In this document: piece after piece, positions 35,311 through 46,340 of the stretch
Numbering within the stretch: the stretch's first letter is position 1
Layout: each line of letters opens with the position of its first letter
Assembly: GCF_021130785.1 (NCBI RefSeq)
Contig: NW_025776796.1
Span: 620,001 to 684,000, forward strand
From: Homalodisca vitripennis
Taxonomy: Eukaryota > Arthropoda > Insecta > Hemiptera > Cicadellidae
Reading direction: 5' to 3'
Length of the DNA: 64,000 nt
The notes under the pieces: generated by a model
Databases searched by the model: none
What the model was told of the DNA's origin: nothing
What the model saw: the letters and a program-made list of their open reading frames with translations, nothing else
Position numbers and translations under genes: made by a program

Positions 35311-36689
35311 AAAATGATGGCACGGAAATACACTGAGTAAATGAATTTGTGACAACATTGAACAAATTATATTACACTAATACAACACGACGCCGCGACG
35401 TACGGTCAGAAATCACATAATAGAATGTTACTTTAATACCTTCTTAAATATCTAAAATATTTGTATTTTGAGGAAATGACTATTATTATTGCATTTGTGA
35501 ATATAAAACCCTTTGAGCCTAATCAAAACCTTCAATATAGATAATAATTTAAATATTAAACACACGGTCGTAAAATTTAAAAAATTATTTTAAATAGTAC
35601 TAGTAATAAGTTAGATTCTTACAGAATTAGCTATTGGTATTCTAATATAAAAAAAAATTTTAATAATGTATTTTTTAAGTGATAACGTTTGCTTATAATA
35701 TATAAAAATATTGCCAATTTATCGACAGTAAACTATGCTGTTATATGATAAAAACAACAATAAGTTCCAAATGTGAATGTTATTTTTAAGAGAGAGCAAT
35801 AAATCTAGAAGTAAAACTGTCTAAGTTGCATGATTTGTGCACTGTCTCAAATACGGAGCTGGGAAAATTTATTAATCATCAGCATCAGCTTGTATAAACT
35901 TTAATACTCTTATACTGCTTGTTTTATTTCTGACTTATTTCATTTTTGTAATACTGCAAATGAAAAGTTATTCTCCATACAGGTAACTTTATAAATTTGA
36001 TGGCATTCAACAATGGTATCTAAAAAATTTAACTATGTTATTTTGAAAATGAGGACAATTTATTCTTATAGTATATAATATGAAAATATAAAAATTACAT
36101 TTAACGAAATATATGTAAAAACTCATGTTGTAAACTGTTTAATTATATATTTATTTGATAAGTGACATTAATTTTTTATTAGTGTCATAAAAAAATTAAT
36201 TTATTTCAATTCCGTAGATTGTTACTTTAATAAAAAAAATATAATCTTTACCTCTTTCAATGAAAATATTTAAAATTCAGTAAACGAAACTTGTTAGACT
36301 ACTTAAAACGCTTTAGTATTTTCGTAGTTTAGTCCGTGTTTACTATTCTAGTCCAGCACCTTGATTGTTCAGAATTGTAATAAACGAAAAAACTGAAAGT
36401 CCTTATTGAGTTTTATATTTATAAGGACTTTTATTTCATTTATAGTGCTAAAATTGAGTACTAGATCCTTTCTTACAACAATTTAGACCAGCAGACTGCC
36501 CAGTCGACCTTGAAGTTATAAACAGAGAGATGCATTATTCTTGACAAACACTCATTCTATTTATTCATGAAACAGAAGTTACTTACAGTTATAGCCTAAT
36601 GTTAAATATTTAAAGTTGACAATGTAATATGACTCTTTACCTCTTTTTACTTATTACTTCAATTAGATATTTTGTATCCATTCTAAACA
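35311..36689. other. A+T-rich DNA without identified genes
   Basis: Very A+T-rich with no frame of note. A small GACGCCGCGACGTACGGTC patch lies at about 35390. Confidence 0.5.
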
Positions 36690-37420
36690 CGAAGAGGACT
36701 CTGGTGTAGGTTTTAGAAACCAACCGAACAAATAAAATTGTATAGACTATATTTTCTTGCAAAACTGTATAGCACTGTATTTAAAGTTATTGATTTTTAA
36801 CAATTAAACATGAATTAGTAAGGCAATGCTAATTTACCCAGCTAGTACACATTAGTTTTAACTAGTTTTCAATATTTTGCCTTTCTAAAAACGCTAAAGA
36901 TATTGCTTTAAAACAATAAGTGAGGAATTAGTTCTCACAAACAGGTGCATATTCTTTATGGCCTACGTAAAAGAGTTACAAAATAAACATTTATTTTGGA
37001 ACGAATAATATTATTGATCACCTATACTCCTTGGACTCTATTGTCACAGAGAGGATTAATAACAGCTAAAACTAAGGTTAATAACTTCCCTAGAGGAAAA
37101 GTGAACGGAAATTCGTTAAAAATTACAATCTTTTCAAAATGCGAAAGAAATCTAATTAAATGATCAAACAATGTAATAATTCTCCCTAAAACTAGGATTT
37201 AAAATGCTCTGCGTAGTAAGAGGGGAAATCGTGATGTGTAAATGTTAAAATTACTCAGCCATGTGAGTCCTGGTCCTGGTCCTGCCTCTGACCATCACAT
37301 CATGTTACTTGTAGTACTTCTCTGATTGCTATGAGTTACATGACTATTAAAAAATGTGCGATAAAATTAAGATTTTACTTTTATACCATTTTACCTGTAC
37401 GTGTTTTGGCACGATGAAAG
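36690..37420 (+). repeat. Repeat unit 13 (type b, decayed)
   Basis: M5-like segment at about 36695 (AGAGGACTCTGGTGTAGG). The stem-loop region at 37010-37060 keeps CACAGAGAGGATTAAT, but its left arm is lost. M2 is at about 37255-37345 (GTGAGTCCTGGTCCTGGTCC, ACCATCACATCATGTTAC, GCTATGAGTTAC). Non-coding. Confidence 0.55.
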
Positions 37421-38519
37421 CAAAGTTTTGGCTATTGAGATATAGATAAACTTGCCTAAGCACTTAATGATGAAAAACCCAAAGTCTGAAGATACTGTAA
37501 AGAAACGAAGAGACGCAAAACGTTTACGTAAAAAGCCTTATTGTTCTTACAAACCAAAACACTTGCTAAAACAGAAGCTAAATATCTACTAGTGTTGATG
37601 CAGTAGTAACTATTAATGTTAAAACAAGGGTAGTTTACTTCAGCAGGCAAAAGATTTATATGACCCCTTTAAATACATGGTTATTCCTTTCTTAAATGTG
37701 GAATACGCTTACTAGCAAACAAATGCCTCCTAATACCAGTTGGTTAAGTTAGATTAGGTTAAATGTAACAATGTGAAGAAGATATAGAAAACACTGCGAG
37801 GGCTCTGCACGTGCATATAATTTCTGCTCCAATGACGTTATTACTTTCCTCATTTTAATTTATTATATTTACATGATTTTTAAGTAAATACCGTATCTGA
37901 TGTTTAGCCTGTAATCTAAAGTAATAACAATAGTTATATTATTGTCTGACATATTATGTTGTACACAGTCAATGTAAAAAACTATTTTATTTTTATTTCG
38001 TAATGAAACATAACCATATAAATTCCTAAAAAATTCCAAATTCATATATTAATTACAGGCTAAGGATGTTTAAAGCATAAGATACAAGAACAAAATCTCT
38101 AATAATACCTTATGTTTTTTAAAATTACACACTCATGTGTAAAACCATGTGTGAATGCAACGAAAATAAAGTTAGTAAATTCACTGAACAATTAAGTAAT
38201 AATTAATTCTTTTAATTTATTCATAAAAATAAACTCATTTTCATGGAAAACGTTCTAAAAATAGAAATTTTCTCAGTAATGTATTTAAAATAATGTTCCA
38301 CCCTAGCCACAAAAATACCGTGAAAACTATACGAAACTGCGTAATCTATAATTATTTAAAACATGTTCACCAAGATCCTCCACAGCGGTATATTATATTT
38401 TATTGTGAAATAAACCTATTTTTATAGGGACATTAAGTATATATTAAGGTGATAGGGTAATCTAACAAGGTGTTCCGGTAACTATGTAACTTCAATTAGC
38501 TACTAAGTTTATTTTGTAA
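37421..38519. other. A+T-rich DNA without identified genes
   Basis: Only short frames such as 37456-37650 (minus), with no family resemblance. No repeat block recognised. Confidence 0.5.
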
Positions 38520-39480
38520 GGAGGAAGAGAGCTCCGGTGGAAATCTCGGTAACTCATACAATGAAGTAAAACTTTGAGACCATATTTCTTTTCAAACCTG
38601 TACTAGTCCTTTTTCCGAATTATTGAGGTCAAACAATTAAACATCATTAAATTACGAATTTTAATCTTAATTAATTATCATTCACTAATTTCAACTTTTT
38701 GCCAATATTTACCCTAATATAACATGCCAAAAATATCCTTAAGAATCTATAAGACAACAATTCTCTTAGTAGTCTTAACGCGTGTTATCAATTACGTATG
38801 AACGGGTCACAAAACATTTGCGTGTATATCTAACTTCAAGACATTTTTAACCGATTATTTTTGAGCACTTATGGTACAAAGGAATTATTTACAGCTAAAA
38901 TTAAAGTTATTCCTATTAAACAAAAAACTACGAACGTAGTTTTTGGATTATTATTCTTTTCACAAAACAAGAAATAAACTAATTTAAAAACACTTAAAGA
39001 CTCAAAGTTCAATTAATTGTAAACGTGTTTTCATTACATGTGAACTGTTCTAAAATTTTTTACTCTTTTAGTGTCAACAAAAGTATTAGTATACTAAAAC
39101 TACCTCTAAATAATAAAATTGAATCATCTATAAGTTCTGGTCTTGGCACTGGTTATCGTAATCCTGGTGGATATTCTAGAACTAGCGCGTTGAATATAAA
39201 ATTTAAATAAGAAAAAATCCTGGTCTATGTCAAACTTATGACCTTCACATTTTGTCTTTCGTGATGCTTCACTGATAATGTGAGAGTTAGCGACTTTCGT
39301 AAACAAAATTTTAGAATTTATAGAAAGAAATTGCAATACATGTCCTTTGTTGTTTCCATGGATAATAAATATTGTTACACTTGTTTACGTTATGACTACT
39401 ACTGGCAATAAACCAAGTCTTTTCATCTAATAACCAATACACACACATACATAATTAACACTGGCTTGAGAGAAAACCAT
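38520..39480 (+). repeat. Repeat unit 14 (type a, decayed)
   Basis: M5 at about 38522-38590 (GGAAGAGAGCTCCGGTGG, GACCATATTTC), a pre-M1 segment at about 38720, and a much-decayed stem-loop near 38850-38880. M2 is at about 39125-39185 (TATAAGTTCTGGTCTTGGC, AATCCTGGTGGATATTC), M3 at about 39345 (TTGTTGTTTCCATGGATAA) and M4 at about 39380-39450. The overlapping short frames on both strands (39025-39336) arise from it. Confidence 0.55.
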
Positions 39481-40459
39481 TATCACAATGATCCTTGATC
39501 AGACATTCGTTAAGAATGATAATTGAAGAGTTTATCTAAACTGAAATCAATTACTCCACTAGCTATTATATAAGTTATGTTGTATTAAGTAGTTTAAGAT
39601 AGTCAATATGCTATAGTTTGCCTATATTTCTTGTACCTATACTAATATTTTGTGTAGTTCAAAGTTTAAATAACTTATTGTGTTTTTCGCATTGCAGGTT
39701 TAGTAGTTGGGTTTCTTCTGTAGTATCATACTGTGATGAAATTTTTACAGTAGTTAATGGCTATCGTTAAAGATAAAAATCTATGTTATTAGTTTTCAAG
39801 TACCTGTAGTTATATTTCTACTCAATTTAATAATTTGTTCCTAGAAGGAACATATATAGAACGGCAGTACACATTCTTTTTCAGTTTTTTATTCGTGTTT
39901 TGTAATTTTTTGTTTTGTTTTTTTTCTATTTTTATATTAAATAATATACCTATGTAACGGACTAAGTATTAATATAATATATAATAAACGCTTGATTACT
40001 TTATAAAACGTTTCAGTTATGGCCAGCAATACTGACAGGTAGAGGTATGTTTTAATCACCTTTTACTTTTATAGTGTTAAAATGAAATCAGGTATTAGAT
40101 CTCAAAACAACTATTTATTCATGGAATTTTTACATACTCAAATACTTACAAATCTTGATTAAATGGATGATCATCAGTAGTATAATATAAAGTGTCAACA
40201 AATCTATTCAAATTCAAATTATCAGAGATTTATTGATACTGTTATTCAATTTACATTCCTAACGAATATCTAATCACGGATGATCTTCTCAAGTAGGTAT
40301 TCTCCTGACACCAAACTAAAGCTATCGCATACCCTGCACAACTACATTTATTACGTCATAAAACTGAAAATAATTATTACTTAATAGTGAAAACCTCAGT
40401 TTTACAAGCAACAAATTAGTCCTAATCATAGTCGAAATTAAACATTGTACATTTAAAGT
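39481..40459. other. A+T-rich DNA without identified genes
   Basis: No gene or repeat block recognised. Confidence 0.45.
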
Positions 40460-40770
40460 TCTGTTGAAGAGAGCTCTGGTGTAAACTCCCGTAACTAATT
40501 GAATGTGTTACAAATTATAGACCATATGTGTATTTAATGAGTTCCACTCCTTGTTTTGAAATGTTGAATGTATTACATTTAACTTGGTTTAGTTACGCGT
40601 TCTTAATTGTTGCTAGTTTTCATGCACGAGTTTAACGTAATTATGAATATTTAATAACTTTCTACAAAATTTCGTAAGGATTGCTATGTGACATACATAA
40701 GAATATGTATTCTCATGAAAACCATAACATTTGTATTAAGTATACACATACACGCAAAATAATACAACTA
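40460..40770 (+). repeat. Repeat unit 15 fragments (M5 and M4)
   Basis: M5 at about 40468-40535 (GAGAGCTCTGGTGTAAAC, TTATAGACCATATG) is followed only about 275 bases later by an M4-like piece (ACACATACACGCAAAATAAT at about 40744, compare 18667). In full units this distance is about 1 kb, so M1-M3 are deleted here. RT4 begins directly after. Confidence 0.5.
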
Positions 40771-41108
40771 TAGTCAGGGCTTCGTCCAATGTCCCTACCA
40801 TCAGGAGCTTCGTAGAAGGCCTGACATCGAGCCTTGAGGAAGCTGCAGAGTCCTCACCGTGGGATCACATCCGTGAGCTTCGCGCCCAGGAGGTCCCCCA
40901 ACTGCGTCTTCCCATTGATGACTGATGACATCGACTACAACTTCGACAGCACCACGACACTTCACCCCACTGACAGGTAGCGAAAGCTACTAGGGCTTTG
41001 ACCCTCGAGACACAAGGAAAAAGCCTAACCGGCAGAGGCATTGAAAGATGTGGGGGATCCACCCCCCCCCCCCCACAACAGTCACAGCGACTTGGACTTG
41101 GACTTGGA
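40771..41108 (+). mobile_element. RT4: 3' end of Jockey-like retrotransposon
   Basis: Near-identical to RT2 from its base 14297 onward: the last 50 RT codons, then the shared 3' untranslated region. That region has GGGCTTTGACCCTCGAG, GGCAGAGGCATTGAAAGATG and a longer C-tract after GGATCCA, and it ends in CAGCGACTTGGACTTGGACTTGGA. The tail unit is CTTGGA here against CTTGA in RT3. No target-site duplication is evident, and the left and right flanks come from different parts of the repeat unit. Confidence 0.88.
40773..40925 (+). pseudogene. Reverse transcriptase C-terminal fragment (RT4)
   Basis: Fifty codons and a stop, open throughout: SSNVPTIRSFVEGLTSSLEE, then AESSPWDHIRELRAQEVPQL and LRLPIDD. 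It matches the C-terminus of RT2 with only a few substitutions (for example R to H and M to I), so both derive from one element family. It is too short to have function. A minus-strand frame over it (40865-41062) is only its shadow. Confidence 0.88.
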
Positions 41109-41139
41109 TAATATATATGTCTTATGAAATATTAAAGAG

Positions 41140-41200
41140 ATTCTCCCTGCACACTTTGAGTACAGAGAGTATTAAAATAAAATCGAAAAAAAACTAGGCA
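41140..41200 (+). repeat. Type b stem-loop and short flank after RT4
   Basis: Left arm ATTCTCCCTGCAC (41140-41152), right arm GTACAGAGAGTAT (41160-41172). Ten of 13 positions pair. It starts 32 bp after the RT4 tail. The unit is not recognisable beyond about 41200, and no M2 follows. Confidence 0.55.
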
Positions 41201-41989
41201 GGATATTTATTAGGTCAATTCCTATGAAGGCAATATTGAGTTTAATTATAGTGCATATCACTGCATAAGGTTTGGGTGATCATTTGCAAACCTTTACACA
41301 TTGATTTTAGGGTAAACAATGAATGAAAATAGAAAATTTCCTAGGAGATCAAATTTTGAGCAAATTTAGTACGAAAGAATGCGAAGGTGATTTTTATAAA
41401 CAACTAATGGATACTTTTATTTTAGAAATTTTTGTGTAGGATAATAAAAGTATAAGCTATTTTAGCAGTCATCTCGTTAATGCTAAAAATTATCAGGATT
41501 AATCAATTTTAACAACCTGTAAATTTTAAAATTGTAAACATCTGTAAATAGAGTATCTGGCAGAGATTGTATGTATAACATTTAGATGTGTGTATTCTCA
41601 TGGATATGTGCATGAACTTACACAGTATCATATAATTTGGTGTTACAGCAACTCATCTATGCGTGGGTATGACAGAATAACTTATATTGTAATATGTTAA
41701 GGTTTGTCAACGCACGTGTGATACTATTGAAGTACAGTGAATTAACAATTATATTTAGATTGAAAGTTATACAGTTTGTAGGTAAAGGCTGCAATAATAA
41801 AAACTTGAAATAGAAATCGTACTCCAATGTTTCAGTATGTGTGTATTTTATTCTTTTTATTGAAAGGATAAGCCGATCCCCTTTTAACCCTTATATTTCC
41901 CGTCCACATAGGCCACTGGCCTGTGTGTGGATCGTATCATAGAGAATAAGGGGGAGTGTTGATACAGTATTTTGTACTGATAAAAAGTG
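41201..41989. other. A+T-rich DNA without identified genes
   Basis: Contains GTCCACATAGGCCACTGGCC at about 41900, loosely like CTTCACATAGGCCAGTGGCC at about 3549. The two may be remnants of one dispersed element, but the surrounding match is weak. Confidence 0.4.
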
Positions 41990-42052
41990 AAACGGTCAAA
42001 GGCAGAATTCGAACCTGCGATATCTCTAAGTCAGACTGTAAACGCAGCGTCT
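41990..42052 (-). pseudogene. tRNA-Leu-like fragment (tRNA pseudogene or SINE piece)
   Basis: On the minus strand it reads GACGCTGCGTTTACAGTC (D-arm end and anticodon arm), a short variable arm, and GCAGGTTCGAATTCTGCC, a good internal B-box and T-arm. The long variable region and the GCTGCG sequence suggest a class II tRNA such as Leu. The 5' half (A-box, acceptor strand) is missing, so it is not a working tRNA gene. The 85-codon plus-strand frame beginning at 41987 runs across it and is not real. Confidence 0.4.
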
Positions 42053-42529
42053 ATTTTTAAGCTTAAATTAAAGATTATAATACTAAAAAAAAAACTAAAA
42101 ATTCTAAAAATTATGTTATATTTTTCAACGCTTAATAATAAGGTACGATTTAATTTACGGGACTATCAGAAAAATGTTTTGGTTTATTTATATTTTATAC
42201 AGAATGCATTGGTTAGTTTTCCTTGTAACGTGAAAGTATCATGAGATTATTTATTAATAAGATTTTTTAAATGATTTATGACAGACAATTTTACATTTCA
42301 TGGAAAATTATCAGTTATTATTAATACTTTATCCAAACAAAGAATCACTGTAATCACAAAATCTATCTAAGCTAATTTACTTATCATTATTTATTATATG
42401 CTCTGAAATATTCTCATGAACGGTATATTATACTTTGCAATGAAACAGTTTATTAGACACAAAATTATCATTTATAGTAAAAATATACTATTGAAATATG
42501 AAAATGTAATCTAATAAGTTGTTTCTATG

Positions 42530-42920
42530 ATGTTATTACTTTATGTCGTTTCTCTTGTGAAGTGGATGAGTACCCTCACAATTGAATAAATTTAAAGTCA
42601 CAGACCATATTTCTCTTGAAATCTGCAAAATTCAGTTTGTATGATTGTTGAGTTTAAACAACTAAACTTAATTAAGTTAACATCTTATTTCCTAAGTCAA
42701 CTAGCATTCACTAATTTCAATTTTATTTCCATACTTACCCTACTATAAAATGCCTGAAAGATGACTCTCAGACACATTTAAATAAGGAATTCTCTAATAA
42801 ATCTTTACTCTTTTTATTAAATATTTATGAAGGGATCTTAAGTAATTTTGAATCTTTAAATAAAGACAATGTTAACTGATACCTTAAGTACAGTTAGAGT
42901 ACTGAAAGGATTAAAAACCT
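42530..42920 (+). repeat. Repeat unit 16 (type a, partial)
   Basis: M5 remnant at about 42553-42650 (CACAGACCATATTTCTCTTG), pre-M1 (TGCCTGAAAGATGACTCTCA at 42750), and stem-loop arms ATACCTTAAGTAC (42879-42891) and GTACTGAAAGGAT (42899-42911) with ten of 13 positions pairing. It cannot be followed past about 42980. Confidence 0.55.
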
Positions 42921-44049
42921 TAAGTCTGAAGTTTATACTGTTGGCCTACAAAGCGTACTAACTTTAATTGTTGATTATGATAATCTTCACGTAATAAATA
43001 CAATTGTGAAATTCTTAAAAGATTTAAGTCTTGTTAATTGTAAATATGTTATATTTACACTTTAACTGTTTACAATTGTTTAACATAACATATAATAAAC
43101 ACATTCATATTTGCTAATCTCTGCTTAATGGTGACTAATGTTTTGTTCATATGAGGTAATCCTTGATTGTGTTTTCATGAATAATCAATATTTCCTGATG
43201 TCTTAGTTGTTTATCATGTAAAAGGTTATAACACATAATTATATACTAATTTCCTAAGTTATGTAACCTTATTATAATTTATTAGTTAGTTTTTATCAAA
43301 ATAATGCAAATAAATAAATAATATAAATAATAAATATATTTTTTAATTCCTTTTTAAGAGGTTACTCTTAATTACATTGGAATCCTCGATAATCAAATAG
43401 ATAAGATATTAAACTTTGACTATATCATGATAGTAAACGTTGGACTTGGGATACAATAGAAGAAGTGCATGCACGTTCTTTCTCAATAAGATCTTAAGTA
43501 CACTCTTAGCATATTAATAGTATGCAAATATTGTAAAGAAACCCAATGTAATTTACATCACGTTTTTATATCTAATTATATCTGTATTACAACTTAAAAT
43601 AATAACAATTAATCATGGGGTAACAAAAATCAATAGTAGATGAACTTAATTAAGACACTAAAGTTGCAGAAGAAAATAAATATTTAAGGTTTCATTCAAT
43701 AAAAACAAAAAGCACAAGATTAAGAATAATCTCTTTGGAGATGGCTACAAAATACCATCATACTATACTAAAAAGACAAATCCTGGTAAGTATTAAATTT
43801 TTATTTTATCAGGTTTTATTTTAGTAAGCATATGGCTAAAACATAATTCATAACTATTACTGTATAACATATATGTAAGAAACGTTTCACTTGATTAGCT
43901 AAATACCTTTTTTTGTAAGTTTCACAAAATGTTAAACTACGTATAACACTTTTTTAGATGTACTGTATTCAGACAACTAAAATGAAAATATAACTGACTA
44001 TAGAACTAAATTAATATGTGTTATATCTGCCATGGTAGCAACATTTATC
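42921..44049. other. A+T-rich DNA without identified genes
   Basis: No gene or repeat block recognised. Confidence 0.45.
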
Positions 44050-44400
44050 ACGATATTTTTATAATTTATTAATAAAAAATGTTTGATAAAGCATCTTTGT
44101 AATTAATCGTACATCGGGATTTATTTTGGTATGTTTTACATTTTAAAATAATAAAAATTACACATTAAGTGCCTTTTCTTGCTTATGTGTAAAATTTCAA
44201 GATTTTTTTGATATTTTTAGACTTTTGGCCAATACGATTTTGTGTTCCTTTAATAAAAATCTAGAAGTTATACATAGTAGTAGTAGTAGTACTGTGTGAA
44301 AAAGCAAATCCGTAATTCATATGATAGATTTCTTAAAGAAATAACCTAACAAAATAAGGAGTCTGGTCCTGGTCCTCGTTTCCCTTCTATAGATTATTAT
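44050..44400 (+). repeat. Segment resembling 60790-61110, with TAG run and orphan M2 core
   Basis: The order ATCGGGATTTATTTTGG, GTGCCTTTTCTTGC, TATGTGTAAAATTTCAA, AATTCATATGA resembles 60835-61085. A short (TAG)n run lies at 44276-44290. GTCTGGTCCTGGTCCTCG at 44361 is an M2 core without the rest of the block. Confidence 0.45.
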
Positions 44401-44499
44401 AATTTGGCATGCAACAGGGTAATATTATTTAATAATATTGAAAATGTAATCTAAAAAGTTATCTCTATTACTTTATCACTTCAATAAACAATTTACTAC

Positions 44500-45860
44500 C
44501 AATTGTAAGTTTAAAGAGCTATGATTGTAATTTTGGTAACTAAATTGGATAAGTCAAAAGTTATAGACCATATCTCTCCTCAAATCCGAAAAATATCGTT
44601 ATTAACTTTTTTGACTTTAAAGAATGTAATGTAATTAAGTTAAGAATTTTAATCTGAATCCTAATAACATTCACTAATTTCAAATTATTTTCTATATTGC
44701 ACTGCTATTAAATGAAAGTGATATCTTTGATACATATTTAAGTAATTCTCTAAGTAATCTTTTACACTTTTTATAAAAATATATATGAAAAGATCATACC
44801 AAATTTAGAAAGTAAATGGTAAAAGATTGTAAACTTATTCCTTCTATACACTTAGAGTACCTAAAGGATTTGAAACCATAAATTACAAGTTCACTGTTTG
44901 CCCACATAATATACGAAACTATTTGTTGATCAAGACATCTTCACTAAAGAATAAAATAAAATAAAAGTAATATTCCTTAAATATTAAAATCCTGTTAATT
45001 TAAATTCCATGTTAATAAAACATTGTAACTGTTTTCACCGTTCTTTTTTGTTTTTGTTTGCTGTGAGTAATAATATCTGAAACTCGCATGTAATCTGCTT
45101 TGTTTTAGAAGAATATTAAGAGCATAACTTTAATTCTTAACTAATTAAAATAACTTTCACCTATAAGTCCGTTTCTTTATCCCGCTCTTTGCCATCGTAC
45201 TCCTGGTGTAGATTTTCTGACTGTGTGGTTAAACGACTTTAACGTACAACTGAACTGTGAAAAAAGTCCTTGTCCTTATCAAGCTTTGTCTTCGCACTTC
45301 TTCCTGGTCGTACTTTTCAACCAAATATAGTATGCTTTCATCGAATTTTGTAAATATATCTTTTGAATTTATTGAACACAAAAGTACTTTGCTTCTCCAT
45401 GGATATTATACAATATATTAATATGTACTCTGTTGTGTATGATCCACCTGTTTCTCTCCATGTCTCTTGATACCTTCACTTGAGTGACGACTACTAATAT
45501 CATTATACTGATTCTTGTTATCAGATTACCCTTACACATAATATACTAGAGAGACAAACATCTTCTGTTGCCAGTCTTACATTATCGTGTAAGTGATAAA
45601 TTATTACAGTTTAGATCAATTTTCCAAGAACAATATTCGATATTAGTATATCTGCAACTCAATAAACCTGCGTAGGTTTGATAAACATTTAAATGAACAA
45701 TATTTTAATATAGCTTTTGTATTACTTATTATATGTATAACCATATTAGATTGATTCAAAAGAAGATATTCCATACTCAAAGTTTTAGCTCAAAAAGGCC
45801 TTTTATCAAATCCGCACAGGATGTCTAGGCTTTCAAATCTTATATAATATATTTTCACTG
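44500..45860 (+). repeat. Repeat unit 18 (type a)
   Basis: M5 remnant at about 44517-44590 (TTATAGACCATATCTCTCCT), pre-M1 at about 44715-44790, and a stem-loop with arms ATTCCTTCTATAC (44837-44849) and GTACCTAAAGGAT (44857-44869). M2 is at about 45160-45230 (CCATCGTACTCCTGGTGTAG) and M3 at about 45397. M4 is at about 45475-45680 (CTTGAGTGACGACTACTAAT, ACACATAATATACTAGAGAG, AACCTGCGTAGGTTTG). M7 is at about 45790-45870 (CAAATCCGCACAGGATG). Confidence 0.65.
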
Positions 45861-46079
45861 AGGAACCACTTCGATTAAGAAAAAGTTCCAAAGTACTTTA
45901 ATATGTAATAGTACAGCTATACAAATTTAGACTTTCTACACAAAAATGAAAAAAAAAAAATTTCTACGACAATTTTCACAAAATAGAAAGTACTTCAGTC
46001 AAGTAATAAATAAGATTAAAATTCAGATTACTTTGTAATGCGTTATCATTATGTGGGAACTGTTTCGTGATTTATTCTG

Positions 46080-46340
46080 TAATAAAAATTCCCTAAAACT
46101 ATGATGTAAACTGCTTTGGGTTAGGAGAAATAAATTAATAAATGAAACTCATATTTGTGCCCTGGTCCTGGTCAGAGTAGTCCTAATGGAGTTCCCCCAT
46201 TTGCTGGATTTTGGAACATATTAACTAAACTATTAAAATAATCAGATTACTTAAAGCCTTTCCATTATAGTTTCCATGGTTATACATAATAATCGCCTTT
46301 AATTAAAAATAGTTTTCTTTGTTGATTTTATGTACATAAA
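46080..46340 (+). repeat. Repeat unit 19 (type b fragment)
   Basis: AACTGCTTTGGGTTAGGAG, M2 at about 46155-46215 (TGCCCTGGTCCTGGTC) and M3 at about 46268 (TAGTTTCCATGGTTATAC). It lies 0.99 kb after the type a M2 at 45153, so type b again follows type a. Confidence 0.5.
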
